From Acetobacteraceae bacterium (lineage in GTDB: Bacteria > Pseudomonadota > Alphaproteobacteria > Acetobacterales > Acetobacteraceae), in contig PLSD01000061.1 of the NCBI GenBank assembly GCA_003164135.1, positions 1 to 45,423 of the forward strand: 45,423 bases of DNA. Direction: 5' to 3'. Under the pieces are notes generated by a model. That model saw only the letters and a program-made list of their open reading frames with translations, made no database searches and had not been told where the DNA came from. Both the position numbers and the translations under genes were made by a program. This document shows, piece by piece, positions 1 to 8,907 of this stretch (positions within the stretch are counted from its first letter, which is position 1; every line of letters begins with the position of its first letter).

Positions 1-19
1 AAGTCAATGACGCGACACA

Positions 20-538
20 CTAGCCTGCTTTGCGCAAGGCGGTGGGGATGCTGGCGATCGCCTGGTCCAGACGGGCGGCGTCCCCGTCGGCGCCAAAGCC
101 GTCGCGCAGTATCTGCGCGCTGGCGGCGGTGGCGATATCGATTGCGGCTGCCCGCACGTCTTTCACGGCGGCGGCTTCCGCCGCGGCGATGCGTTCCATG
201 GCCAGGCGTTCACGCCGGGCAGCGGTAGCGTGGGCTTCCTCGGCCAGTTCAGCGGACATCCGCGCCGCTTCGGCCTGGGCCGAGGCGAGGATTTGTTTCG
301 CGTCTTCGGTTGCCTGCACCTGGCGGGCCTTGGCGTCAGCCAGCAGGGCCTGCGCTTCTTCCTTCAACCGCGCGGCTTCTTCCAGCGCATCGCGCACGCT
401 TTGCGCCCGCGCGTCGAGCATCGCGGCCACCGGAGCGGCAATTTTCCGCCCCGCCACCAGCAGAAAGATAACCACCGCAACGAAGACCCAGAACGAGCCA
501 TGCGCCCAGGGGGTAAAACTCAGGGCCTGGTATTCCAT
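20..538 (-). CDS. atpF: F0F1 ATP synthase subunit b
   Basis: Peripheral-stalk b subunit of the proton-translocating ATP synthase, holding F1 to the membrane sector. The 172-residue product has one membrane segment near residues 13-30 (FWVFVAVVIFLLVAG). A long, almost uninterrupted Ala/Glu/Lys/Arg helix follows, as expected for a dimeric stalk. It is the last F0 gene, 3 nt after the b' gene. F1 genes are not next to it; the split F0/F1 arrangement is usual in alphaproteobacteria. Length is close to the family norm and the ATG start is clear. Confidence 0.93.
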   Translation of the reverse strand: MEYQALSFTPWAHGSFWVFVAVVIFLLVAGRKIAAPVAAMLDARAQSVRDALEEAARLKEEAQALLADAKARQVQATEDAKQILASAQAEAARMSAELAEEAHATAARRERLAMERIAAAEAAAVKDVRAAAIDIATAASAQILRDGFGADGDAARLDQAIASIPTALRKAG

Positions 539-541
539 GTC

Positions 542-1108
542 TTAAGCTGCCTTCCGCGCGGCCAGGGCGTCGTCCACACGCTGCCCCAGAATGTCTGCCC
601 CAGGCGCGCTGCCCGTGAGTTTCTGCAAAATGCTCGCGGCAGCCTCGGCAGCCACCGGCTTGATCGCTGCCATGGCAGCGCTCCGTGCCGCGGTAATCCG
701 CGCCTCGGATTCGGCCAGTTTGTGGTCCAGGGTCGCGGCCAGGGCCACGGCCTGCGCAGTGGCATCTGCCTTGGCCTGCGCCACGGCCTGGGCAACCTGC
801 GCCCCCGCCGTGTTGCGTGCCCGGCTCATCGTAGCATTCAGCTCCGCCACGGCCTGATCAGCCGTGATTTTCGCCGCCCGAGCCGCCGCCAGATCTTGCG
901 CGATCACGGTAGCCCGGTTTGCCAGTACTTTCCCCATCTCCGGCAGGCCCCAGCGGGCCAGCAGGAGGTAGAGCACCACCAGAATCACGACCATCCACAA
1001 CACCTGATAAGAGGTGAGCGGGTTGGCGAAATCCATCTGCGGCATTGTCCCCGCCATAGCGGCGGCGGGGCTGAGGCTCAGCAGAGCGATGGCGGCAATG
1101 CGGCGCAT
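542..1108 (-). CDS. atpF': F0F1 ATP synthase subunit b' (second stalk subunit)
   Basis: Paralogous b' subunit that pairs with b in the peripheral stalk of alphaproteobacterial ATP synthases. The 188 residues open with a signal-peptide-like stretch (residues 1-20, ending AAAMAG). A membrane helix follows (about 36-52, VLWMVVILVVLYLLLARWG), then a long Ala-rich helix. Its ATG overlaps the atpE stop by one base (TGATG), so translational coupling is likely. b and b' share architecture but little sequence; the assignment rests on order (c, b', b) and the extended N-terminus. Confidence 0.88.
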   Translation of the reverse strand: MRRIAAIALLSLSPAAAMAGTMPQMDFANPLTSYQVLWMVVILVVLYLLLARWGLPEMGKVLANRATVIAQDLAAARAAKITADQAVAELNATMSRARNTAGAQVAQAVAQAKADATAQAVALAATLDHKLAESEARITAARSAAMAAIKPVAAEAAASILQKLTGSAPGADILGQRVDDALAARKAA

Positions 1109-1344
1109 CAGGTGAACAGAATAACCAGCGCGATAACCAGCGCGTACAGCGCAACCGCTTCCGTCAGCGCGAAGCCGAGCAGAACGTCGCGAAACATGGT
1201 GTCACGCGCGGCCGGGTTGCGGCCAACGGAGGACACGAACGCGCCGAACAGGTTACCGATACCAACGCCGGCACCGGCAACACCGATGGTGGCAAGACCG
1301 GCGCCAATGTCTTTGGCGAGCAGAGCAGCTGACTGAGGATCCAT
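1108..1344 (-). CDS. atpE: F0F1 ATP synthase subunit c
   Basis: Proteolipid c subunit that forms the rotor ring. The 78 residues make two membrane helices joined by the polar RNPAARD loop (about 42-48). Helix 1 has the small-residue pattern GVAGAGVGIGN. Helix 2 carries the proton-binding carboxylate at Glu62 in LTEAVALYALV. No additional polar ligands suggest sodium coupling, so proton coupling is inferred. It lies 38 nt downstream of atpB and overlaps atpF' by one base. Confidence 0.96.
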   Translation of the reverse strand: MDPQSAALLAKDIGAGLATIGVAGAGVGIGNLFGAFVSSVGRNPAARDTMFRDVLLGFALTEAVALYALVIALVILFT

Positions 1345-1382
1345 TTAAACTTTCCTTTCCGAAACTTTTTAAGCAAAAAACA

Positions 1383-2138
1383 TCAATGCATATTCACGGC
1401 GTCGTGCAGATACAGGCAGGTGAGGATGGCAAACACATAGGCTTGCAGCCCCGCCACCAGCAATTCCAGCGCCACCAGCGCCACGTTCAACCCCAGCGGC
1501 AGCACCGAGGCAAACGCGCCGAAAATACCAAAGCTCGCGGTGAGCAGCAGCATGAACCCGGCGAAAACTTCCCACATCACGTGCCCGGCGGTCATATTGG
1601 CGAACAAACGAACCGAGAGTGAAACAGGGCGCGAGAGGTAGGAGATAATCTCGATCGGCACCAGCAACGGCAGCAGCCAGAGCGGCACGCCAGCGGGCAC
1701 GAAGAATTTGAGGAAGCGGAAACCGTGCGTATAGAACCCGACCCCGGTCGAGAACACGAACACGAACATCGCCAGCGCCAGCGTCACCGCGATATGCGAC
1801 GTGAAGGCGAAGAAGTAGGGGAACAGCCCCAGCAGGTTGCCCAGCAGGATAAAGCTGAAAATGGTGAACACGAGGGGGAAAAACCGCAGGCCTTCCTCAC
1901 CGATTGTATCAACGCACATGTTGTGCACGAATTCATAAAGCAGCTCGACCAGCGACTGCACCCGGCCGGGCACCAGGGCGCGCGTGCGCAGGCCCAGGGC
2001 AAACACAACCATGATGATCACGGCGGCGGCCAGCATCGCCTCGTTGGAGTTGGTGAAGTTCACGGCGCGGCCAAGCGGTCCCAGGCCCGTCGTCAGGCTG
2101 AATTGTCCAAGCGCGTCGATCGTTGGGCCTGCCATCAC
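1383..2138 (-). CDS. atpB: F0F1 ATP synthase subunit a
   Basis: Membrane subunit that forms the proton half-channels against the c-ring. The 251-residue product has several hydrophobic helices and the signature SLSVRLFANMTAGH. Arg177 in that motif is the conserved arginine needed for rotation (equivalent to E. coli Arg210). GLLGLFPYFF-like helices lie near 100-110. It sits 11 nt after atpI and upstream of atpE. The second ATG gives the same protein minus one residue, so the start is ambiguous by one codon only. Confidence 0.96.
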   Translation of the reverse strand: MMAGPTIDALGQFSLTTGLGPLGRAVNFTNSNEAMLAAAVIIMVVFALGLRTRALVPGRVQSLVELLYEFVHNMCVDTIGEEGLRFFPLVFTIFSFILLGNLLGLFPYFFAFTSHIAVTLALAMFVFVFSTGVGFYTHGFRFLKFFVPAGVPLWLLPLLVPIEIISYLSRPVSLSVRLFANMTAGHVMWEVFAGFMLLLTASFGIFGAFASVLPLGLNVALVALELLVAGLQAYVFAILTCLYLHDAVNMH

Positions 2139-2149
2139 TTAAATTCCCG

Positions 2150-2449
2150 TCAACTACTTTTCCCGGCGGCCCGCACCAGATTGCGCAAACCAGCCGCCAT
2201 TCCAACCGGCACCATCACAAGCATCAACCACGGTTTGGTATGGAAAAGCCTATCCAGCCCCCACCCTATAACCACGGCGATGACCATGGCGGCCACCAGC
2301 TCAACCCCCAAACGCATGGCGAAATTCACCGCCTGACTAGCCGAGCCCGCGCTCGACTGCGCCGGGTCCCGATTTGTCCGACCTTCAGCCGCCGCCTGCG
2401 CTGCCGCAAGCCGTTGCTCAAAAGTCTCTTTGTCGCGACCGTTGTTCAT
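2150..2449 (-). CDS. atpI: AtpI-like F0F1 assembly protein
   Basis: First gene of the F0 operon. The 99-residue product has a charged N-terminus (to about residue 40) and two hydrophobic helices (about 46-65 and 73-88). This matches the small AtpI/AtpQ family linked to c-ring assembly or magnesium uptake. Family sequence conservation is weak, so position directly ahead of atpB is the main support. A TTGACA hexamer lies about 65 bp upstream of its ATG. Confidence 0.82.
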   Translation of the reverse strand: MNNGRDKETFEQRLAAAQAAAEGRTNRDPAQSSAGSASQAVNFAMRLGVELVAAMVIAVVIGWGLDRLFHTKPWLMLVMVPVGMAAGLRNLVRAAGKSS

Positions 2450-2491
2450 GCACCTGTTTTCAGCGGTTTCACACCGCCGAGAGTTGGGCGG

Positions 2492-2520
2492 TTGCTACCT
2501 ATCCCCCCCTGGCCTGTCAA
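2492..2520 (-). promoter_or_regulatory. Candidate promoter of the atp F0 operon
   Basis: On the minus strand a perfect -35 hexamer TTGACA (2520-2515) is followed after 17 nt by TAGCAA (2497-2492). The -10 match is weak. Placement about 45 nt ahead of atpI fits, but no transcript data are visible. Confidence 0.35.
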
Positions 2521-2561
2521 GAATGGGAAAGCCGTAATGTTACACTTGGGGCGATTAAGTT

Positions 2562-3005
2562 TCAGCCGGCCTTCTCCCAGCCGGCCTCGCTTTGCTTCCA
2601 ATAGGCCAATGTGTGCCCCGCCGCCTTGGCCTCACGCCAACGCTCCCGCGCCGCCACCACCGCGGCCTCGTCATTGCCGTCAAACAAATCGAACACTCTT
2701 TTATACGGCGCCATCTCCGCCACCGCCCCGCCGAGCCGGAACAAAAACCCCGCTCCGGCCGGGTTTTCATCCTCAACCGTCAGGTAAACCGGCTGCCATT
2801 GCGGGTGCGGCGTGGCTTGCGTGCCATGCGGCAGCCAATCCGGCTGGTGCGCGTGCCACAACCCGGCATCCAGCGCCGCCATCTGGCCCGCATCCTTGCA
2901 CACCACCACCGCCCGCTCACCCGCCGCCAGCGTACGCCCCAGCAGCGCCGGCAGCGCCGCCGCTATGTCCATACGGGTCAGATGATAAAACCCGACCTCG
3001 GCCAT
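2562..3005 (-). CDS. holC: DNA polymerase III subunit chi
   Basis: Clamp-loader-associated chi subunit, which links the replisome to single-stranded-DNA-binding protein. The 147-residue product starts MAEVGFYHLTR, typical of the family, and carries the chi pattern of an early LPALLGRTLAAGERAVVVC helix-strand. PYKRVFDLFDGND comes near residue 100. The ATG is chosen because it overlaps the mrp stop by one base (TAATG) and begins the conserved domain; a longer in-frame reading merely runs antisense-like through mrp. Probably co-transcribed with mrp. Confidence 0.88.
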   Translation of the reverse strand: MAEVGFYHLTRMDIAAALPALLGRTLAAGERAVVVCKDAGQMAALDAGLWHAHQPDWLPHGTQATPHPQWQPVYLTVEDENPAGAGFLFRLGGAVAEMAPYKRVFDLFDGNDEAAVVAARERWREAKAAGHTLAYWKQSEAGWEKAG

Positions 3006-4045
3006 TAATCTTCTATAACAATGCTTGGCGCGGCCTTGCGCCCCGGCGCCAGAGCCTTGGTCACTTCCCCCGCCACGGCGCGGAACGCCATCGCCGCCGC
3101 GCCCTCGGGGGCCGAAGCACACACCGGCTCCCCCGCATCCCCGGTCTCGCGGATTTCCAGCAGCAGCGGCACCTCGCCCAAAAACGGCACCCCGATCCGC
3201 GCCGCTTCCGCTGCCGCCCCACCATGGCCAAAAACATCGGTCCGCTCGCCGCAATGCGGGCAGGAGAAGTAGGACATATTCTCCACCACCCCCAGCACCG
3301 GCACATGCACCTGGCCGAACATTTTTACCGCCCGCCGCGCGTCAATCAACGCAATATCCTGCGGCGTGGAAACCACCACCGCCCCGGCCAGCCGCACTTT
3401 CTGCGCCAGCGTCAGTTGAATATCCCCGGTTCCCGGCGGCATATCCACCACCAGCACATCCAGCGCGCCCCATTCCACCTGCGCGATCATCTGGTTCAGC
3501 GCGCCCGTCGCCATCGGCCCGCGCCATACCATCGCGGTGTCTCCGTCCACCAAAAACCCAATGGACATGCACTTCAGCCCCCAGGCCTCCAGCGGGATCA
3601 TTTTGCCATCCCGCACCTCGGGTTTACGGTTCAACCCCAGCATGCGCGGCAGCGAAGGCCCATAAATATCCGCATCCAGCAAACCCACGGCCAAACCACT
3701 CTGCGCCAGCGCCACCGCCAAATTCACCGCCACGGTGGATTTCCCCACCCCGCCCTTGCCGGACGCCACCGCGATCACCGCCTTCACCTCCGGCAGCACA
3801 GCCGCCGCGGCCGGCGGTGGCGGTGGCGGCGCCTTATGCGCGGTAAACACCACGGACGCATTTTTCACCCCCGGCAGCTTGGCCACCGCCGCCTCCACAT
3901 CCCGCCGCATCGGCTCCAACGCCGCCGCATCCTCACGCTTTATCGCCAGCGTTACCTGCACGAGCCCGTCGCCCACATGCAGGCCATCGAGCATCTTGCC
4001 TAAATTAAACGGCGCCAGCACGGCGCGAATATCATCTTCATTCAT
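3005..4045 (-). CDS. mrp: Mrp/ApbC-type iron-sulfur carrier ATPase
   Basis: P-loop ATPase that binds and delivers iron-sulfur clusters to apoproteins. The 346-residue product has a MIP18/DUF59-like domain (about 1-65), a proline run (73-78) and a deviant Walker A SGKGGVGKST (95-104). It also has DADIYGPSLPR (124-134) and VDMPPGTGD, the Mrp hallmarks. The cluster-binding CxxC is C262-P-H-C265. The start at MNEDDIRAVL is preferred over an ATG 19 codons upstream, because the domain begins there. It is divergent from the downstream protease gene. Confidence 0.93.
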   Translation of the reverse strand: MNEDDIRAVLAPFNLGKMLDGLHVGDGLVQVTLAIKREDAAALEPMRRDVEAAVAKLPGVKNASVVFTAHKAPPPPPPAAAAVLPEVKAVIAVASGKGGVGKSTVAVNLAVALAQSGLAVGLLDADIYGPSLPRMLGLNRKPEVRDGKMIPLEAWGLKCMSIGFLVDGDTAMVWRGPMATGALNQMIAQVEWGALDVLVVDMPPGTGDIQLTLAQKVRLAGAVVVSTPQDIALIDARRAVKMFGQVHVPVLGVVENMSYFSCPHCGERTDVFGHGGAAAEAARIGVPFLGEVPLLLEIRETGDAGEPVCASAPEGAAAMAFRAVAGEVTKALAPGRKAAPSIVIED

Positions 4046-4090
4046 GGCCGCAGCTTTAGCGCAGCCCCCAACGCTGTCCAGAGCCAGATC

Positions 4091-4127
4091 GTCTTGCACC
4101 AAATCGCCCCGCGATTTCGTGCAAGAC
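4091..4127. promoter_or_regulatory. 17-bp inverted repeat in the mrp/degP divergent region
   Basis: Arms GTCTTGCACCAAATCGC (4091-4107) and its reverse complement (4111-4127) differ at one position and are separated by CCC. The element lies 46 bp from mrp's start and 78 bp from the protease start. It could be an operator or an RNA hairpin. No known factor is recognised. Confidence 0.5.
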
Positions 4128-4204
4128 GTGAATCTGCCTCTAAACTAAAAGAGTGCGGCCGCACGCCTCTTGCGATTATCCTCGCCAAGCCACAAACTTT
4201 ACCC

Positions 4205-5680
<1,476 letters not shown>

Positions 5681-5727
5681 TTCTTTACCTGTTTATTAGG
5701 CGTTCCAACCCACTCCACGGTTCCCAT

Positions 5728-5760
5728 GAGTATCAAATACTCGTGATCGTCTTCACGATC
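5728..5760. repeat. Two adjacent short hairpins
   Basis: GAGTAT-CAA-ATACTC (5728-5742) is followed directly by GATCGT-CTTC-ACGATC (5745-5760). They lie about 50 bp after the protease stop in an otherwise AT-richer gap. No clear T-tract follows, so they are terminator-like or structured RNA at best. Confidence 0.45.
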
Positions 5761-5882
5761 CTGTGGAAGTTACCATCAGCCCCATAAAATACACAAAAGT
5801 TTATTGCGTCCACAATTAAACTCATGCTTTACAGAATTTGAATTCGATCCCGAACGCCGCCGGACAAGCAAAGGGCTTAATT

Positions 5883-6863
5883 ATGGCAACTTACACATAC
5901 ACCGAATCTGGGCTTTATTATTATAAAGTTACGTATACTGCGGGTGCTACGACCTTTAGTTTCGCAAGCGGCGATACCAACACTAACAACGGTATCTCAA
6001 TCGGCTCCGATACTCCCGTATTGTATCTCGGCTCCGGTGACGTCGAGGACACCACCCTTACTGTATCGAATGTCTATGTCGGCACGGTAAATGTCGGCGG
6101 CACGACCGGATTTCTCGTCGAAGATACGCAAGGCGGGGTCGACACATACTATGTGTTTTTAACGGCAAAACTGACAACAATTCCGGGCACCACCACAACG
6201 TACACCGTTAATAAATCGACCGGCGCGACCGATCCGCATGCGGATAACTGGAACATGAGCAGCAAAGGTGCGGTCGCTTATTGCTTCATGGCCGGCACCG
6301 CCATCCAAACACCTTCTGGCAACCTCCCGGTCGAGACTCTAAAAGCCGGTGATCTGGTCACCTTGAGCGACGGCCGCACCGCGCCGATCTCCTGGCTCGG
6401 CATACAGACCGTCTCCATGGTCTTCGCCGACCCGCTGCGCGTTGCGCCTGTCCGTATCAAAGCTGGCGCCCTCGGCGATAACCTCCCGGTCCGCGACCTG
6501 CTGATTTCCCCGGACCATGCCCTGCTGGTCGACGGCATTCTGGCCCAGGCGGGCGCCCTGGTTAACGACGTCTCGATCATTCGTGAAACCAGCGTTCCCG
6601 TCCTGTTCACCTATTACCACGTGGAAGTCACGGACCACTCCCTCATCCTGGCCGAGGGCGTCCCCGCCGAAACCTTCATCGATAACGTCAACCGCATGGG
6701 CTTCGACAACTGGGCAGAGCACCAGACCCTGGTTGGCGACGCCACCATCGCCGAGATGCAATACCCGCGCGCCAAAGCCGCGCGCCAAGTGCCGCAAGCC
6801 ACCCGCAGCCGCCTCAGCGCCCGCGCAGAGGCCTTGTTTGGTACGGAACGCGCCGCCGCCTGA
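5883..6863 (+). CDS. Hint-domain (Hedgehog/intein-like) protein
   Basis: The 326-residue product has a Thr/Gly/Tyr-rich, beta-looking N-terminal region (1-130) and a Hint_2-type domain beginning at Cys134 (CFMAGTAIQTPSGNLPVETL). SPDHALLVDG and the HVEVTDHSLILAEGV strand follow, and a basic tail ends the protein. Such proteins are common and multicopy in Acetobacteraceae and are often of unknown role. A secreted or surface location is plausible, but no classical signal peptide is visible. The ATG at 5883 follows AAGGG at good spacing; a TTG 15 codons upstream is less likely. A strong terminator follows. Confidence 0.85.
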   Translation: MATYTYTESGLYYYKVTYTAGATTFSFASGDTNTNNGISIGSDTPVLYLGSGDVEDTTLTVSNVYVGTVNVGGTTGFLVEDTQGGVDTYYVFLTAKLTTIPGTTTTYTVNKSTGATDPHADNWNMSSKGAVAYCFMAGTAIQTPSGNLPVETLKAGDLVTLSDGRTAPISWLGIQTVSMVFADPLRVAPVRIKAGALGDNLPVRDLLISPDHALLVDGILAQAGALVNDVSIIRETSVPVLFTYYHVEVTDHSLILAEGVPAETFIDNVNRMGFDNWAEHQTLVGDATIAEMQYPRAKAARQVPQATRSRLSARAEALFGTERAAA

Positions 6864-6883
6864 CCAAGTCCGGCGAACCTACG

Positions 6884-6918
6884 AAAAAGGCCAGGGGCAC
6901 CGCCTCCTGGCCTTTTTT
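6884..6918. terminator. Bidirectional intrinsic terminator
   Basis: Stem AAAAAGGCCAGG (6884-6895) pairs with CCTGGCCTTTTT (6906-6917) around a 10-nt loop, with a T run on the plus strand and an A run giving Ts on the minus strand. It sits between the convergent Hint gene and rlmB and can serve both. Confidence 0.85.
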
Positions 6919-6985
6919 AATGAGCGGGCTCCGGTCAACCTTCCGGATTAAAACGCGCCCGTTTCAACCCGGAAGAATCATCACC

Positions 6986-8071
6986 CTAAAAACTACGCGT
7001 CAGCTCGTACAACGCCACCGCCCCGGCAGCGGAGACATTCAGGCTCTCCATCCCGCCCGGCATGCCCAGTGCGGCGATCTCGTCACAGGTTTCGCGCGTG
7101 AGGCGGCGCATGCCCTCGCCTTCGCTACCCAGCACCAGCGCCACCCGGCGCCCGGCAAAGGATTCGCCGTTGAGTTTATTGGGCGACGTACCGTCCAGCC
7201 CAACCACCCACACATCGGCGGATTTCAGCACAATCAGCGCGCGGGAAATATTCACAATCCGCAGCAGCGGGATGAGTTCCAGCGCCCCGGACGCCACTTT
7301 CGCCAGCGCCCCGGTCTCTTCCGGCGCGTTGCGCTCCTGCGCAATCACCATGGAGGCGCCAAACGCCTGTGCCGTACGCATCAGCGCGCCGATATTACGC
7401 GGGTCGGAGATCTGGTCGAGCACGAGGATCGGCCCAGGGCGCTTCAGCGCGTCCAGCAGCGGCGGCGCCACCAGCTGGTCGGTGAGCATCGCCACGCCCT
7501 GGTGGACGATCCCACTGCCCTGCCGCGCGCCAAGCAACTGGTCAATTTTCTCCCGCTCGGAAATTTCCGGCTGGATCGGCCAGGGTAGCGGCCGTTCCGC
7601 GGCCAGCGCGGCCCGTCCCTCCTCGGTAATCACCAGCCGGCGCAGCCGCCGCGCCGGGTTCGCCAGTGCCGCCGCCACCGCATGGGTGCCATACAGCCAC
7701 ACCGCGCCGTTCGGCACGGCAGGTGCGCGCGCCTGCCCGCGTGCAAAATTTTCCCGCATCGGCGGCCGGTCGGTCAGCCGCTCCGGCTTAGGCCCGCGCC
7801 CAGCCGGCAGGCTCAACTTCGGCCCGTCAAACTTTCGCGGCCCGCTTTGGGGCTTGTCGGCCATACGGCCCTGGGGTTTGTCACCGCTACGGCCTTGCGG
7901 CTTATCGGCCATCCGGCCCTGGGGCTTATCCCCCGTGCGGCCAAACGGCTTATCGCCGGTCCTGTTCTGCGGCTTGTCGCCTATCCGGCCTTGAGGCTTA
8001 TCGCCTGTCCGGCTCTGCGGTTTTTCACCGGGACGGCCGGTTTTCGATCTGGGGGGGCGATTTTGTGTCAT
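6986..8071 (-). CDS. rlmB: TrmH/RlmB-type 23S rRNA 2'-O-methyltransferase with repeat N-terminus
   Basis: SPOUT-family enzyme expected to methylate the ribose of G2251 in 23S rRNA. The C-terminal ~240 residues hold the substrate-binding region (WLYGTHAVAAAL) and the three knot motifs: LDQISDPRNIGALMRTA, LVLGSEGEGM and MESLNVSAAGAVALYE. The first ~80 residues are eight near-perfect 8-residue repeats of the form GDKPQGRx. The total of 361 residues is about 110 longer than typical RlmB. Some bacterial homologues carry basic disordered extensions. The gene is divergent from tRNA-Tyr. Confidence 0.88.
   Translation of the reverse strand: MTQNRPPRSKTGRPGEKPQSRTGDKPQGRIGDKPQNRTGDKPFGRTGDKPQGRMADKPQGRSGDKPQGRMADKPQSGPRKFDGPKLSLPAGRGPKPERLTDRPPMRENFARGQARAPAVPNGAVWLYGTHAVAAALANPARRLRRLVITEEGRAALAAERPLPWPIQPEISEREKIDQLLGARQGSGIVHQGVAMLTDQLVAPPLLDALKRPGPILVLDQISDPRNIGALMRTAQAFGASMVIAQERNAPEETGALAKVASGALELIPLLRIVNISRALIVLKSADVWVVGLDGTSPNKLNGESFAGRRVALVLGSEGEGMRRLTRETCDEIAALGMPGGMESLNVSAAGAVALYELTRSF
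7838..8029 (-). repeat. 24-bp in-frame tandem repeat (8 units) in rlmB
   Basis: Codes residues 15-78 of the RlmB-like protein as eight 8-residue units: GEKPQSRT, GDKPQGRI, GDKPQNRT, GDKPFGRT, GDKPQGRM, ADKPQGRS, GDKPQGRM and ADKPQSGP. The DNA copies differ by only a few bases each, so the copy number is likely to vary between strains. Confidence 0.9.
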
Positions 8072-8100
8072 GCCCGCTTCACTATCCCCACGGCATTACG

Positions 8101-8106
8101 TTGACA
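8101..8106 (+). promoter_or_regulatory. Candidate -35 of the tRNA-Tyr promoter
   Basis: A perfect TTGACA lies 35 nt before tRNA-Tyr, between rlmB (divergent) and the tRNA. No convincing -10 hexamer is seen at 16-18 nt. Confidence 0.35.
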
Positions 8107-8140
8107 ACCAAAGCGTGATCGGGGAAACGACACCGCATAC

Positions 8141-8226
8141 GGAAGGGTGCCCGAGTGGCTAAAGGGGGCGGACTGTAAATCCGCTGGCGTACGCCTACGT
8201 TGGTTCGAATCCAACCCCTTCCACCA
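8141..8226 (+). tRNA. tRNA-Tyr (GTA)
   Basis: Acceptor arms GGAAGGG (8141-8147) and CCCTTCC (8216-8222), discriminator A and an encoded CCA (8224-8226). The anticodon loop CTGTAAA puts GTA at 8175-8177, and TTGGTTCGAATCCAA forms the T arm. The long variable arm (GGCGTACGCC region) marks a class II tRNA. Confidence 0.97.
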
Positions 8227-8368
8227 ACACCGTCCCCAAATGCGCTATGCTGGCCGTCTGACGCGCATTTCCTGCGCTTCGGTGCTCACGTACATGCGTA
8301 CGCTGCGCTCCGATGCTCGGAACTGCACGCCAGCCGACTCAGCCTAGCGCATTTTGGGACGGTGTTGG
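8224..8368. repeat. 145-bp imperfect palindrome after tRNA-Tyr (repeat family B, copy 1)
   Basis: The outer arm CCAACACCGTCCC (from 8224, inside the tRNA's CCA end) is repeated inverted as GGGACGGTGTTGG (8356-8368), and the inner arms continue through AAATGCGCTA. The core (about 8252-8344, GTGCTC..GTAC..GTACGCTGCGCTCCG) matches the element at 13149-13279. A transcript would fold into one long hairpin. Confidence 0.8.
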
Positions 8369-8431
8369 CGCAACGTCTCAAGTACAATGGGGTTTACGAG
8401 CCCCTGCCTCTTGTCCTAACCATGGCGGCGC

Positions 8432-8505
8432 GCGGGTGTAGCTCAACGGTAGAGTCCTAGCCTTCCAAGCTAGTTGTGCGGGTTCGATTCCCGTCACCCG
8501 CTCCA
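8432..8505 (+). tRNA. tRNA-Gly (TCC)
   Basis: Acceptor GCGGGTG pairs with CACCCGC (8495-8501), followed by T and an encoded CCA (8503-8505). The anticodon stem is CTAGC/GCTAG with TCC at 8464-8466, and the T arm is GCGGGTTCGATTCCCGT. Confidence 0.97.
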
Positions 8506-8532
8506 TATTTCCGGGCTTTTATGCCCTGAGAC

Positions 8533-8561
8533 TTGACACAAAGCGCGCCAGCGTGTGGAAC
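8533..8561 (+). promoter_or_regulatory. Candidate promoter of tRNA-Trp/secE/nusG
   Basis: TTGACA (8533-8538) with a 17-nt spacer precedes TGGAAC (8556-8561), a poor -10. It begins 52 nt ahead of tRNA-Trp and supports an independent transcription start for this cluster. Confidence 0.3.
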
Positions 8562-8584
8562 GCCGGTTTCGTGCTGGTTAGGAT

Positions 8585-8661
8585 AGGGGCGTAGCTCAAT
8601 TGGCTAGAGCGCCGGTCTCCAAAACCGGAGGTTGAGAGTTCGAGACCCTCCGCCCCTGCCA
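8585..8661 (+). tRNA. tRNA-Trp (CCA)
   Basis: Acceptor AGGGGCG pairs with CGCCCCT (8651-8657), followed by G and an encoded CCA. The anticodon stem CCGGT/ACCGG frames loop CTCCAAA, with anticodon CCA at 8619-8621. The tRNA-Trp/secE/nusG order is widely conserved in bacteria. Confidence 0.97.
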
Positions 8662-8702
8662 TCCACCCCAGCACATAACGGCTGTTTTCGGAGTTTGTCT
8701 CT

Positions 8703-8897
8703 TTGGCGTTCAACCTGGTTAAATTTTCACGCGAAGTCCGTGCCGAGGCGGCCAAAACCACTTGGCCCTCGCGTAAGGAAACCTTGCAGACCACGGGCCT
8801 CGTGCTCGCCATGGTCGTGTTGACCGCATTGTTTTTTCTGACCGTCGATCAGATCATCGGCGCCGGTATGCGTGCCCTCTTCGCCGTCGGAAGTTAA
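8703..8897 (+). CDS. secE: Preprotein translocase subunit SecE
   Basis: Small single-pass subunit that clamps SecY. The 64 residues have an N-terminal amphipathic segment with the family motif TTWPSRKETLQTT (19-31), then one membrane helix (about 33-53). The start is TTG at 8703 with GGAG 9 nt upstream; no in-frame ATG precedes the conserved region. It is followed 10 nt later by nusG. Confidence 0.95.
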   Translation: MAFNLVKFSREVRAEAAKTTWPSRKETLQTTGLVLAMVVLTALFFLTVDQIIGAGMRALFAVGS

Positions 8898-8907
8898 GGA
8901 ATTATTT

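Noticed and set aside
230..1336. Plus-strand 368-codon frame across atpF, atpF' and atpE
   Set aside because: It is antisense to three well-supported ATP synthase genes and its Arg/His/Pro-rich text has no domain.
2123..4003. Plus-strand 626-codon frame over holC and mrp
   Set aside because: Arg/Pro/His-rich shadow of the Mrp and chi genes, with no ribosome-binding site or motif.
7838..8029. Possible CRISPR array from the 24-bp periodic repeat
   Set aside because: The units are contiguous, in frame and without spacers, and they encode the RlmB tail. No cas gene is near. No other repeat-spacer pattern was found in the window.
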